A program made the translations under genes and the position numbers. Positions 12,203 through 23,710 of a stretch of DNA of 64,000 nucleotides are shown in pieces. Every line of letters begins with the position of its first letter. Within the stretch, counting starts at the first letter, position 1. The DNA comes from Strobilurus pachycystidiatus. Lineage: Eukaryota > Basidiomycota > Agaricomycetes > Agaricales > Physalacriaceae. The DNA lies in assembly GCA_019915135.1 (NCBI GenBank), contig JAHLMK010000001.1:6014001-6078000 (forward strand). Reading direction: 5' to 3'. Under the pieces are notes generated by a model that did not search any database, was not told where the DNA came from, and saw nothing but the letters and a program-made list of their open reading frames with translations.

Positions 12203-13265
12203 ATGTCGCCGACACTGTCTGTAAAAGGAAAAGACTCCAACACCGCCCGCATCCTCGGTTCGGGAACGTCGGGTGCGTGCGCCGCCCCATGTTGGGGATG
12301 ACTACTGACTTCCCGACGTAGGCATCGCTGAGCTGCTCATCTTCCACCCGGTCGACACGATAGCGAAGCGCCTGATGAGCAACACGTCGCAGGTGTGTTT
12401 GGACGCGGTATTTTGGCCGTACAGCGCCGTCTGACTGCTGTACTCGCTGCCAGGTGTCCAAGGTCGGCATCTCGCAGATCATCTTCCGCGACCATGCCAC
12501 CGCCGGCGTCGTCCAAAAGGCCATGTCGCTCTTCCCCGGGCTCGGCTACGCGGCGGGGTACAAGGTGGCGCAGCGCGTGTACAAGTTCGGCGGGCAGCCG
12601 TGGTTCAACGACCTCATCACCCACCACTACGGCACTCAATTCCGCAACACGTTTGGCGACCGCAAGGGCAAGCTCATGATGCAGGCGACGGCGGGCAGTC
12701 TCACGGGCATCGGCGAGGTCGTTCTCCTCCCGCTCGACGTCCTCAAGATTAAGCGCCAGGTCAACCCAGAAGCCTTCCGCGGGCGCGGCATCCTGCGCAT
12801 CGTCATGGAGGAGCGGGGTGCACTTTACCGCGGCTGGGGATGGACGATGGCCCGCAATGCTCCCGGCTCCTTCTCTCTTTTTGGTGCTTCAGCGTTCACA
12901 AAAGACTACATACTCGGCGTCTCGGACTACTCCCAGGCGACGTGGACCCAGAACTTCATTGCCTCTATCGCTGGTGCCGTCGCATCCATAACGGTCGCCG
13001 CCCCTCTTGACGTTATCAAAACGCGGATACAGAACGCCAACTTCGAGAGCAAGACGTCGGGTATGACTGTCTTCAAGGAGCTCATCAAAAACGAGGGAGC
13101 GATGGCACTCTTCAAGGGTCTCACGCCAAAGGTTTACCCTCCGCCATCTTTCCTTTCTTTCCCCGACTCACGATCCTTTCCCAGATCCTTGTTGTTGGCC
13201 CAAAACTCGTGTTCAGTTATACGTTGGCGCAGTCGTTAATTCCTCTGTTCTCCAACTACGTCTAA
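12203..13265 (+). CDS. GGC1: Mitochondrial GTP/GDP carrier
   Basis: Orthologue of yeast Ggc1/Yhm1, an inner-membrane member of the mitochondrial carrier family that exchanges GTP for GDP and is linked to mitochondrial iron homeostasis. Four exons join in frame. The three carrier signatures are clear: FHPVDTIAKRLMSN, LPLDVLKIKRQ and APLDVIKTRIQ. Diagnostic Ggc1 segments include FPGLGYAAGYKV, YRGWGWTMARNAPGSF, SQATWTQNF and FKGLTPK. The final exon, after an intron ending near 13190, encodes ILVVGPKLVFSYTLAQSLIP and stops at 13265. Without this last splice the C-terminus would be nonsense. Length (about 300 residues) fits the family. Housekeeping gene with no oddities. Confidence 0.95.
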
Positions 13266-14044
13266 CCCTATCACTTACTTATTTATCCTGCACAGTATAC
13301 TACAGCCATCTAGACCGCTATCCCATCTCATTAGAGCAATCACACCCTGTCCATCTCACTTTCAGATTCGGTGCTATCTGCCCATCTAACTTTTGCATCG
13401 GATCTGTGAATCTGTCGTGGCGGATATCTTTCAGCTTCAAGGCGAACGGAACGTTGACGGAGGCGCTAATGTTGCTGCGTTATTATCGTCGTTTCTGGGT
13501 TATAGTGAAGTGCCAACCAACATTCGGGCGACTGCCTCTTGACATGCAGCAAGGTATGCCCTATTCGCATATCCCGATACTCAAGTGGTTGGCGAATGAC
13601 ACGCTGTCGTTTCAGCTTTTCGGTGACAGAGGCGCGAAGATGACATTGTCGCTGACGAATTTCCGTTATATATACTCGGGCGATGGGCGATAGTGTTCCG
13701 GGCGGCGAGTTGTTCCTGCTACTGATGTGGCGAATGACACGCAGTCAGTTAAATTGATCGCGGGTGGATGACCCGATAAAGCTAGCCCGCGGGAAGAAGT
13801 GAGTGTCGAGGCTGCGAAATGTGCCACATATTTACCTGGGAGCTCGAGGGTGGGAAGGGTCTCATTCAAGTCTGATTAGGGGCGAAACTCATTTGGGAAT
13901 GTACTCACACTCAACGATTTGGTCGAACACTCCGGAGTTCGAGTCGTGCCAAGTTCCGTCCCGATAGTCGTAAAAAGACCGCGTACTTTCAACTCGAGAG
14001 CGTAAAATTGAGGGATGAGCAGTACGGTGATACAGGTAGAAATA
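13266..14044. other. Intergenic region between GGC1 and the NACHT gene
   Basis: The 3' ends of two convergent genes face each other here. Short frames on both strands have no recognisable features. Confidence 0.4.
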
Positions 14045-17000
14045 CTACACTATAAGTTGGCACCAGAACGTGGGCACCAGAACGACCGAACATTCGGTCG
14101 AGATAGATACATAATACAAAGGATCGTCCCTGTTCAATCCCCAATGATCAGGAGGTAGCGTGAATTTGATGTCTGCGAGACACATATGCATCCAAATCTT
14201 TGTCCACCACTTGCGATTCCACCCTTGCCATGGCACTTGTTCAAGCAGATTTTTGACCTTCGCATCGCAGGCGCGATTTAGGTCGTTTAGAGTGAGATAG
14301 TCTCGGTTAAGGTCGTTTGGAGTGAGATATTCTCGCTTTCGAACGTCCTCCCGGTCATAAATGTACCTGTGTAGGTAGGCTAGTTGGCCCCTCAGGTCAA
14401 GTTGCTCTTCGGTCAAGTTGCTCGGCATCTTATTCCCGCAATTCAGCCAATCGATGAATTTGATCCCGGCAACTACCGGTGAAGAAATCTGATCATAGAC
14501 GGGTTCAATTGGACCAAAATCCACGTCGCCATACCAGCCACGGTAGTCGCGGAAGACGAAAGCGTCGTAGGGATCCCATCGAATGACTGGGGGTGCAAAT
14601 GGTAGGACAAAGGCCTTGTCCAGACGCTCGAATATGAGGCGCCGACACCAAGCATGAGGTGCCTGGTCCAACAGGGAAGCCAGTACATCGTGCTGAACGC
14701 GCGAAGAATAATCCCGGGTGAAATATTCCGCCCTATCACTGCGAATTTCTCTTTTCCTCTTTTCCTTCAATTCCCCGAGATATGTCTGCCGCTGTGTCTC
14801 GGACATAGATTCGACAAATTTGGTATGTTGGGCAATCTCTACCCAGTCGTCATCATAGAGAAGACTAGGTAGCAAAAAGTTTATCTCGTGGGGCTCCGTC
14901 AGAATACAAAGCGCATGCCTTGCAGATAAAGGTGCCGTTGGTGTGAATTTTAAAGTCCGGATACAATGTGGTGGTTGCCGCAGAGAGTCTAACAGCTGTG
15001 GTGATGCGGAGAGGAGAAATTCCGACCAGATGGGCTGGACGAGTACGGTCGTCAACGAATATGTCATGTTGATGAAATGTTCGGTGAATCGACACCATAA
15101 TCCATGATGAAGAGAGCGCGGCGTGTCGAATATGACATACTCCAGATATTGGAGAAAGACATTGTCTTGAAAATGTTTGCGAGCAACGCAAAGGACATGA
15201 TTCATCCAAAAGTTCGCCGCATATACATAGAACGGATGCGGCTGGGCGCACATCAACCAGTGTACAACATATCCGAGTTTGAAGTGGTTGAAGTATGGTA
15301 CAGTGTACTCATCCATACTTGAAGAATTGTCGGCAAAGACTGCCACTGTTGATGGAGATTGACGTCGGACGGTGCTGGGATACCTCTTGGGTTCGACATT
15401 GACAAGAAAGGTCATTGTGAGCACAGCGAACCATCGGTGCAGTTGGGACATGCTGGATATAGCATATTCCAAAAGGTGTTCCGGGTGCTCGGGCGTTATT
15501 GATAACAGGAACTCCTACACTCGTCTCAGAACATGTTCGGGATAGAAACTGTGAATTTGTGCTGACCTGGACGGTAAAGTGGGAGATTTTGACTGTTTGG
15601 TCGCTCTCGTTATGTGTTATCAAGCTAGAGCAATGCTCCAAGACCAACGTTGGATGAAGAAGCTTGAGCTCCACATCAAAGGATCTCTGCTCGCAGTCAA
15701 CCGTGATTGCTTCGACAAGTTCCGCCAGTAAGAGCGGTCGAATAGACCCAATGACAAGATGCAGCGCTCGCTGTACAAGTCTAGTCGCTATCGGACCTGC
15801 GCTTTTGACGTCGAGAAGTATACGATCGTAAGTTCCAAAAAGATCAGACGGAAGGTTCCGGAGCACAGCTCGTACTGCATCCTCAGTAGGCTGTTTCTCG
15901 AGTCGCAGGAGTTGTAAGCTGACCCATCGGAACCTAGGGATCTAAGATTTAGTGAAGAGAAGAACGATACAGCAGTTCTTACATTCCGCCGCTTTGCCGC
16001 AAAAGAGTTTCCCGTATCTCATCCGACAGAGCCTTCGACCACAGCTTCGACGCCCTGCAAGACTGCAATTGCCTGTCGATGAAATTTTGGATGTCCTTGG
16101 AAACTTGAACCCCATCCCGTGACATTTCGATCATCCACCGCCGTTCGTCGCGCAAGACGGAGAACACCTTATCGAAATCCCATGTATCTTTTATCTCAAA
16201 GAGAATCTTCCAGAGGGGAGACCTATCGAAGGGAGCAGTCCCCCCATTCTCGGCGACAAGATGGCGTCCACGGTCCGTCAAGTACCACAGGCAATCAAGA
16301 TTGCCACTTCTTTCCAGCGACTCCAATAGTTCCCAATCTGATTTTGATAGATTGTACAGAACTAGGTCGCCCTCGGCGTACTGAATGTGACGAATAAGAT
16401 CCAACAACTCCAGAAGGTTGAGGGTATCGCGATATGGTGCGAGGACGTTCGTGATGTCCTGTTCCTTACGGCTTGTGACCAGCAGTGAAATACGATTCGA
16501 TGGACTGTGGACCGCGACTCCGGAGATTGTCTGCAGAAATTCCTGCCTCGAATTCACCGGGCATTCGTCCAGCGCGTCAATAACCAGGTAGATACGCGCA
16601 CAAGACGTTAACGAGCACGCGCGGTAGATCCACTGCACGATCTCGGGCAGACGACGCGTAGGGCTCCGGCCACGTTCAGCGGCATCTATGATATCGGAGA
16701 ACACGTTTTCGATCTCGGAGGGATCAATTTGCCTAAGAATTTGGGCAAAAAGAGTCTGGAGAACGACGGGGGGATCCATGGTCTGCTGATCCCGAAAGCT
16801 GCAGTAGAAATACGCAACAAGAGTTTCTTCTGAGCGCAATCTATCCAGGAGGGATTGTACTAGAAAAGATCTAAAGCGATGGTCAGACATGCATAACGGT
16901 AGAGACAGACATCACTTACGCCATAACGCTTTTGCCATGGCCCGCTTTACGGATTGGGAATTACGAAGGTTCCTACGAGATTATGGCATGACGTACGGAT

Positions 17001-17792
17001 TCCATTTATCCACAACAAGGATCCCGGTCTCGCGAGCCACGCCCGAAATCGAAACGTCTCCAAGATCCAGCTACATGTACCCTCCTGTTGTTGAGCGCGC
17101 AGGAGCTCATGCTCGTGTTCGCTTGAAACTGGATTCAGCCACTTCACTAGCATCTGTTTTACGTTTTCTATGATTTTGAAGTAGATACCGTCATTTCGGG
17201 GACGCTAGCTTTGGACAATAACTCACCTTGCCGCCGCCTCACGACCTCCGCCTCCTTCTCCAGTCGTTCTGCTTCGCGCTGTTCCTCAGCTCGTCGTCTA
17301 TCAGCTTCGCCCTGGGCCTGGGCCTCGCGTTGGAGGGAGCTGAAGGAGAGATGAGCATGAACGCACAGGGTGAACGAATGGCTACACATACAGTATGTGC
17401 ATCTGCAGAGCAACCACGAGCTTGTCGTTCTGTTTTCTGACCTCCTTGTTCCATTTTGCGATTTTATCTTCACCGGCAAAGGCGAATTTGAAGCGCTTCA
17501 CCCATGACGTTTCCAGTCCAGCGAAAGCCGTTTCTATATCGTCCATAGTTTTCATCCAGTCCGCAAGTCCGTCCTCTACGCCTAAGAGGAGCGGATGATT
17601 GGGCCTCTCAGAGGATGGTACAGACATGATATACGCCTTGATGACGAGAACATTCTTGCGCTCCTTCTCTAGCTCGCTGAGAAGGTTGGCGTGGGTTTGA
17701 GAGGATCGTCGATATTTCTGTATGAGATCATGGATCGCGATGGCTCGGTCGACGAGGTCCGGTATACTCGTTATGATAGAGACCGGATCCAT
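14045..17792 (-). CDS. NACHT-domain STAND NTPase (fungal NLR-like protein)
   Basis: A long minus-strand gene of at least seven exons. The ATG at 17792 starts a helical N-terminal domain (MDPVSIITSIPDLVDRAI) of the kind that caps fungal STAND proteins. A charged coiled-coil exon rich in A, E, Q and R follows. Then comes the NACHT region: GTCSWILETFRFRAWL, the Walker A loop GIPGHGKSVM (interrupted by an intron after GI) and Walker B IYLVIDALDECP, followed by LLVTSRKE. The C-terminal half of about 600 residues (exon ending at 14045) shows no ankyrin, WD40 or TPR repeats that I recognise. Fungal NLR-like proteins act in non-self recognition and programmed cell death; that role is inference. An in-frame 30-nt tandem duplication lies at 14281-14340. 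A further upstream ATG at 17957 is in frame but gives an unconvincing leader. Confidence 0.75.
14281..14340 (-). repeat. Tandem 30-nt duplication within the NACHT gene
   Basis: Two adjacent 30-nt units encode YLTPNDLNR and YLTLNDLNR, differing at a few bases. The frame is preserved. It looks like a recent slippage or unequal-exchange event in the C-terminal part of the protein. Confidence 0.75.
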
Positions 17793-18790
17793 GAGGATGA
17801 GGGCAAATGGTGCGAGTGCTGCTGAGTGACTAGGAGAAAGGGCCACGGCACAGAGTAGACACGAGGAGTCATCGGCACTGACAATGATAGATGTTTCCAG
17901 GGACACCCCCATTGAGAAGGACATGAGGAGGTTGTTGGGCCGTACGAAGTATGACATCGCTGAGGATTATTGATTGCTCAACGTGAACGGGGTGATGTAC
18001 ATTGCACAAGTCCATATTTTTAATACCTGCAGAACTCGAGAAAGCGATACCGTGCAAAAAGTCAGATTTTAGGTATAGCGTTTGTTATTCACTGTCGCGC
18101 AAAATGAGCACGATTAGGGCGTAAAAACAGATCATCGTACCTCTGAAGTTTGTTACAGTCAAACTTCATCCACCGTAGAGTCATTGAGTGAGAAACCAGG
18201 AATGTTAGTACCCTGCGATTCTTGCAACTTCATGGATTCAGCCAAGTTAGCGCGAGTCGGGCTGATCATCATCCTGCGCCACCAAAGCATGGCACATGAT
18301 CGTCCACGACAAGCCCATACATGAGGCACAGCCACCGCGGCAGTTTTCCTCTTCAACTTCGTTTTTTCGGTCACTTTCAGATTATCAGGCAGAGGAAACG
18401 CATCGGAGCGCCGTAGATTTTCTTGCATGGGATCTCAAGGTGCCAGAGTTGCGACTCTTCGGAGACAGCCATCTTGTCCCTGCAGGCTGCGTGTACGCTT
18501 TTCCTGTTCAGAAGGACAAAAAGGGGCCTATGCCAAGTATCCAATCTCCCTCCGTGCGCGGTTTCGCTCTTGGCATACAGTAAGTATATTGCACTGACTC
18601 GCTGAATGACGGATCTTCATTCCCCTTTCCGACATAATCCGCAGGAGCAGTCTTCACCTCCGGCGGACTCCCACGAATTGACTGAACGCAATAGACACAT
18701 ACGCCTTGCCTGGTATATAACTGCTGGAATGGGGCGATTGAGGATCCATAACCCCCATTCTCCTCATTCCAGTGAATGCTCCCGGTTAGT
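17793..18790. other. Divergent promoter region between NACHT and RTA1 genes
   Basis: About 1 kb separating two divergent starts. Several short frames exist on both strands but none has a supporting motif. No clear core promoter element was seen. Confidence 0.4.
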
Positions 18791-19958
18791 ATGGTGAACA
18801 CGACAATACAGATGGCGGCGGCGACGTTGTTGTACATGGCGAGAGCAACGTTGGCCGACAACAGTACGTTCTTGTCCTGCTTGCGACAGGATGGATGCTT
18901 ACTAGTGCTTCGTTGTAGCTCTGCCGACGCGTGTACAGATCATCTACGGGGACATACCCAGCAAAGCTGCATCCATCGCTGCCGGGGTGATCTATATCGT
19001 CGTCGGAGCCCTCCTCTTCTGGCCGCTCATCAAACATAGAAATTGGTGGGGACTATGTCTTCCCATCGGTGCCATCGGTGAGTCCACCGGCCCTTACTCT
19101 TTGTCTTCTAGCGCTGAATCGAATGCTTAGCTAGTGGATTCGGTTTCTTCGTCAAAGCGGTCATGGTCTCCTCGGTCAAACACCAGAACTCCCAAGGCAT
19201 CATGATTGCGCAAAACACCCTCATCGTTTGTCCACCTGCGGCCTTCTTCGCGTTCAACTATATCGTATATGGGCGTCTTAACGTTTAACTGCGTGGGGGA
19301 CAAGTACTCTCTCATCAGGCCAACACGGGTTACGTTCATCTTCGTCACTAGTGATGTCCTCACCTTCATCATCCAGGTATGTGCTCTGATGACCTCTATT
19401 ATATATCGCTTGTTTGTACTGACGGTTTTGGCAGGCCGGAGGTGCGGCGATGTTGACGAATCAAGCCAAGTTCAACACCGGGAAACGTATCTTCATCGTC
19501 GGTCTAGTCCTCCAGGCGGCGTCGTACTACCTGTTCATTTTCATGCTGGCGCATATGAACTGGAAAGTCAAGAAGGACAAGGTTACGACTGGGAGAGAGA
19601 TCTGGTGGAAGGTTGTCAAGCTTCTAGACGTTTCGTCCTTCTTCATCGTCGTAGGTTTCTTATCCACCCTGGAAGTCACATATCTCAAGCCGTATCCTGT
19701 AGATTTGTACCGTATATCGTATCGTCGAAGCCAATGCTAAACGTGGCTCCGAAATTCGCCGAAATGAAGGTACGGATTTCCACTCACCGCATTACGAACA
19801 CGCTAATCATTTACACAGTCTACTTTTACTGCCTTGACTTTTTGCCACTGATCCTCGCCATCATCCCCTACATACCATTCTGGCCCGGCAAGTACATGGT
19901 GGGAGATTCGATAGTGGAACCAAAGGAATACCAGATGTCTCCGACGGGCAGTGTCTGA
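18791..19958 (+). CDS. RTA1-family lipid-translocating/stress membrane protein with apparent frameshift
   Basis: RTA1-like proteins are seven-helix membrane proteins linked to resistance to toxic lipids and drugs. Exon 1 (18791-18863) leads into IYGDIPSKAASIAAG, typical of the family start. Further segments are IAQNTLIVCPPAAFFAFNY, IFVTSDVLTFIIQ, AGGAAML, GLVLQAASYYLF, the YRIVEANAKRG block and VYFYCLDFLPLILA, with the stop at 19958. All exons join in frame except one point. After YGRLNV the frame needs one base fewer to continue as NCVGDKYSLIRP: the TTT at 19284-19286 would be TT. A 40-nt GT-AG intron (about 19267-19306) would restore the frame, but it would delete the conserved YGRL...VGDK loop. 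So the gene is either recently broken, carries a sequence error, or uses an unusual intron. It is convergent with the monooxygenase. Confidence 0.7.
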
Positions 19959-20114
19959 ATTGCGATATATATCTGCCCAGTACTACATGAACTACCTCAC
20001 ATACCTCCTGGAACACGTATCGTCTGCAGCTCCGTGAACTCGCTGAACTTGACACCGCGAGACGAAGGCCATTACTCAGCGTAAGGTAAATCGACAACTG
20101 GTGCATCCACTGTC

Positions 20115-22231
20115 TCACCGGCACCTCCAATCCTTCCAATCGGCCTTTCTCATCCACCACCAGAACAAGACGGCCGAGCCCGGAAAGATCGCATGCACCT
20201 TCCCCGTGTTCCCTTTTCTATACCACGAGACGCAGTCTGTAAACACCCTATCCTTCATCCTGCCTTGCAAGAGCGCGTCCCACGCATCCGCTGCTTCGTC
20301 CGTAACGTCCACGGAGGAAAGTTTGCCGTGGATGAGGGGTGCGATGATTCTGAGGATGTAGTCCACCTGTGCACGACAGTGAGTTTTCGAGCAGCAGCGA
20401 GTCCGAACTTGGAAATGAACCTGACACTCCTCCGAAAAGACAACAGACGTATGGCCCGTCAGAGTGTTCGGCCCTCCGATGAGGAACATGTTAGGAAACC
20501 CGGGCATGGCGCTCCCGCGGAAGGCGGTCGAACCGCCTTTGCTAGCAAAGTAGTCTTCCAGGGTGCAAGCGTTAAGGCCGGTGACGGGTAAGGGGTGCTC
20601 TGCCTGGATGCGCAGATGGCTTGTATTAGAGAGGGTGGCAGGGAGGAGGTGAGAGGTAAGAGTCACGCACAGCGATGAATCCAGTGGCGAATATTATGAT
20701 GTCGAATCGTATTTTCTCGCCTGAAATACTAGTGAGTGATTTGGTAGCTTCCATCTGGTAGAATGTACCTTTGGTGGTAACGATGCCATCCTCGACAATA
20801 GAATTGATGTCATGCCAATTCAACTCGATATTGGGACGGTGTAAGGACTGGAGATAGTTGTGGTCGTGGACAAGGCGTTTACATCCCGGGCCTGCAAGTT
20901 CAGTTCATTACGCGGCAAATTAGAATAGAACTGGACGCACGAAACGTAGGTATAAGTCTTTCATGATACCGCTCCGGTGCCATCTTCTTAATATACGCTG
21001 TGTTGTGTCTCTGCGCGCAAGAAGCGTTACGATGCATCATAGAGATATGGGAGTGAGGCTCACGCGATACAAGTCATTCAGAAACTTGTTGTTGCTAAAG
21101 ACCAGCCAGTAGAGAAGTTCCATCTTCATAGACGGTTAGACGTGAAAGGAAGAAGGGCGGGACTCGCCTTCCAGAAGACCATGATCCGACTGATGCGTGC
21201 GGCGCCCGGGATCCACTTGTAGATGAACCGCCATACGTTGCTGACTGGGTGCCGAAACTAGTGTGGATGGGAAGAAAGACAAGTGAAAGGAAAGGCGTTA
21301 CATACGTTCTCGAGAAACCACGCAGGCGTCCGGCAGAACTGCACCACCTCGATATCTGAGTTCGCTGTTATTGAAGGGACGAGCTGGGCGCTGTGAAGCT
21401 TGATATCAACAACGAAGATACGGAAGGATTACGGATGGAGGACCCGACTCACGCAGAGGCGCCGTACCCGATGACTGCTACTCGCTTCCCATCCAGCTCG
21501 ACGCTCTTGTCCCAAGTCGCCGAATGCCATACCCTGCCCTTGAATGTCTCCATTCCTTTCACTCGACCGTAGTGCGGCACCTCGAGGAAGCCCATAGCGG
21601 ATACGAGGATCTTGGCTCGCCAGTGCTCCTGTTCCTCCGAGGTCTGCGTAACGATGTCCCACACCTGCGCCTCTTCATCCCAAGCCGCGGAAATCACCTT
21701 CGTGTCGAAGACAATCTTGCGGCGGAGGTCGTATTTGTCTGCGAAGCGTTCCCAGTATGCGAGGATCTCGGGTTGGGAGCCGTGTGTGGAGGGCCAGCTT
21801 GGGAAAAGGGTGGAAGAGTGGGTGTAGTACATTATGGAGCTGTCTGATGCGCTGCCCTTGTATATTGTGTCAGTGTTGGAGGATTGGAGGAGAGGAGGGA
21901 CTAACTGGGTAAGTGTTTGCCTAGAATTGCGGGGAGCGTGATGAGTACAAGAGCAAAAACATTAAATAGAGCCTCCTCACCCTCCACGTCCCGCCCAGTC
22001 CTGATTTCTTTTCGCATATCTTGAGACGTCGTCAGACGGGAGCTTCATAAAGAAGTATCTGCTGTAGACTCACCACAAAATCGTCGAAGCCAGGAAACTT
22101 GTTCCTGAGACCCCAAGCGAAGGAGAGTCCACCTATCCTGTGTGCATAGTCACTTAGCCACGAAAAGACGCGACAAGCTGCGCTTACCCTGCGCCAGCAA
22201 TGAATATCGTTGTATTCTTAGGAGAGGGCAT
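20115..22231 (-). CDS. FAD-dependent monooxygenase, Baeyer-Villiger/FMO type
   Basis: A flavoprotein monooxygenase with two Rossmann folds. The start at 22231 encodes KNTTIFIAGAGIGGLSFAWG, the FAD-binding GxGxxG loop, which is split by an intron. The central exon carries the class signature FxGxxxHxxxW as FKGRVWHSATWD. Immediately after comes the second nucleotide-binding loop GKRVAVIGYGASA, for NADPH. Downstream exons include IIIFATGFIA (the ATG motif near the C-terminal domain) and MFLIGGPNTLTGHTS, with the stop at 20115. Such enzymes insert oxygen into ketones or oxidise N and S atoms. The substrate is unknown. The 3' end faces the RTA1-like gene at 156 bp. About eight introns are needed and some edges are approximate. 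Confidence 0.8.
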
Positions 22232-22674
22232 GGGTAACGGAAGCGTGAAGAGTTGGCATCGGTAAGTATACTATGAGCCTATTCGCCTTGTATTCGCCTT
22301 GAATCCAATTGAAGCATAGCAGAACCTTCGTGCACATGCTTTGTCCACGGATCTTGTCAAGAAGACGTGTGGAGACTATTAGCGCGGCAGTGCTGATTGA
22401 TGGCCATACAGTAGGAGGGGACGTCATGCGATCTCCATATTGGGTTCAAAGTACGCTAGGGCATAACGCGGTGAGTGGATGTGAGTATCAGAGTAAGAGA
22501 AAGAAAAGGTCACAGAAATTGCCACGCGAGCAAAGTGCCTGCCGGACACAACGCTGCGGCTGTCTCGCACAGCCACACATTTCACGACTTGCTTCTGACC
22601 AGCACAACGCCGACGCTGGCGGCATCGGTGCCCGCCCTTGTACCTCCACTCTCCTCATCTCAATTGAGGCCTCA
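22232..22674. other. Divergent promoter between monooxygenase and ATG101
   Basis: A 443-bp spacer separating two divergent start codons. It must serve both genes. No TATA box or other strong element was recognised. Confidence 0.4.
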
Positions 22675-23464
22675 ATGAACAACTACCCGACGATAACGAT
22701 CGACCTGGTGCGCCCTCCCGCCCAATCTCTGTCGCGCTTACGATGACAGAGCATTAGATAGTGGACCGCTCGACGTGCCGCGACGTGCTGCGAGGGACGA
22801 TTCACGCCATCCTATTCCACCGCTCGTTTGGCACAGTGAAGCCGCGGACGTTCGAGGTCCTCGACGTCACCATGGTGCGCGATGCTTTCACCAACGGCGA
22901 CAGGCATTGACCATGACCATGAACAGCCCGGGATATCGGATCCGCAGACGGAGCAGCTCGTGCAAGACAAGGTGGACGCATTCTGGAAGGGCATCGATAT
23001 TGGTGCAAGCAAGCGCGGGCAGGTGCGCGCCATCTCGCTACTCATGCGCTGCTGACCGTCGGCAGATCATAGTCACGTTCTCCGAAAAGAGGCCCAAAAA
23101 GTCGTGGTTTCAGGTGTACATGGGCGAGGAGGACGTGCCGTGGGAGCAATGGTGCGCAAGTTCCTACCCGTTCATACACTGACTGACGGCAAGTATGTAG
23201 GATAATCAATGCAGAGGTCCGACAGCCGCCAGATCGAGGTTAGCCCACAGCCTTCATGACATGCACATCCTCCCTCACATCCTCATAGAGCGCGCATCAT
23301 TCGAGTCCAATCTCACTAAAACGCTGACAAAATCAATATTCACTATGATCACCTACACAACGTCGGAGAAAGGGCGCGCAGCCGTGCCCCTCATAACTGA
23401 CGCGACGGGCATATCACCCTTCCCCATACATCTCACCGTCAAGGTTGGCGGGATCGAACTATAA
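22675..23464 (+). CDS. ATG101: Autophagy-related protein 101
   Basis: Atg101 is a HORMA-fold partner of Atg13 in the Atg1/ULK initiation complex of autophagy. It occurs in most eukaryotes but is missing from budding yeast. Six exons join to about 181 residues. The ATG at 22675 gives MNNYPTITIDL. The next exon continues DVLRGTIHAILFHRSFGT and VKPRTFEVLDVTM. Later exons give DKVDAFWKG, IVTFSEKRPKKSWFQVYMG, VPWEQW, IINAEVRQP, and the C-terminal TSEKGRAAVPLITD and SPFPIHLTVKVGG, with the stop at 23464. Length and motif order match the family. Because the coding sequence is cut into short exons, no single open frame shows the protein. It acts in the cytosol at the phagophore assembly site. Confidence 0.93.
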
Positions 23465-23710
23465 TGGTACGCTCTATTTGCTCCGAACGCTATTCACCAC
23501 TGAGGCAATGTCGCAGTAGCTCTTCCTTGTATCAACAACAATCTGTAAACGAATGCTGTATCATCTATCACTGTCGTGGAGCATGGCATTCTCCCTGGGT
23601 CGTCACATGTCTTCGTCTTAGGGTTCATTCCAATCGTCACAATCTACCATCCGGGGCCTCAACGACCGCACCACTAGGCTACTTTACCCAGTCTTGTGCT
23701 ATCGATTCGC

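Noticed and set aside
11748..12252. Overlapping minus-strand frames upstream of GGC1 as a gene
   Set aside because: No motif, no splice logic, and composition reflects the CT-rich promoter.
13936..13944. GTTCGAGTC as a tRNA B box
   Set aside because: No matching A box or cloverleaf could be folded from the surrounding sequence.
22309..22746. Plus-strand 145-codon frame overlapping the ATG101 start
   Set aside because: It is a shadow frame; ATG101 in its own frame, with introns, explains the sequence.
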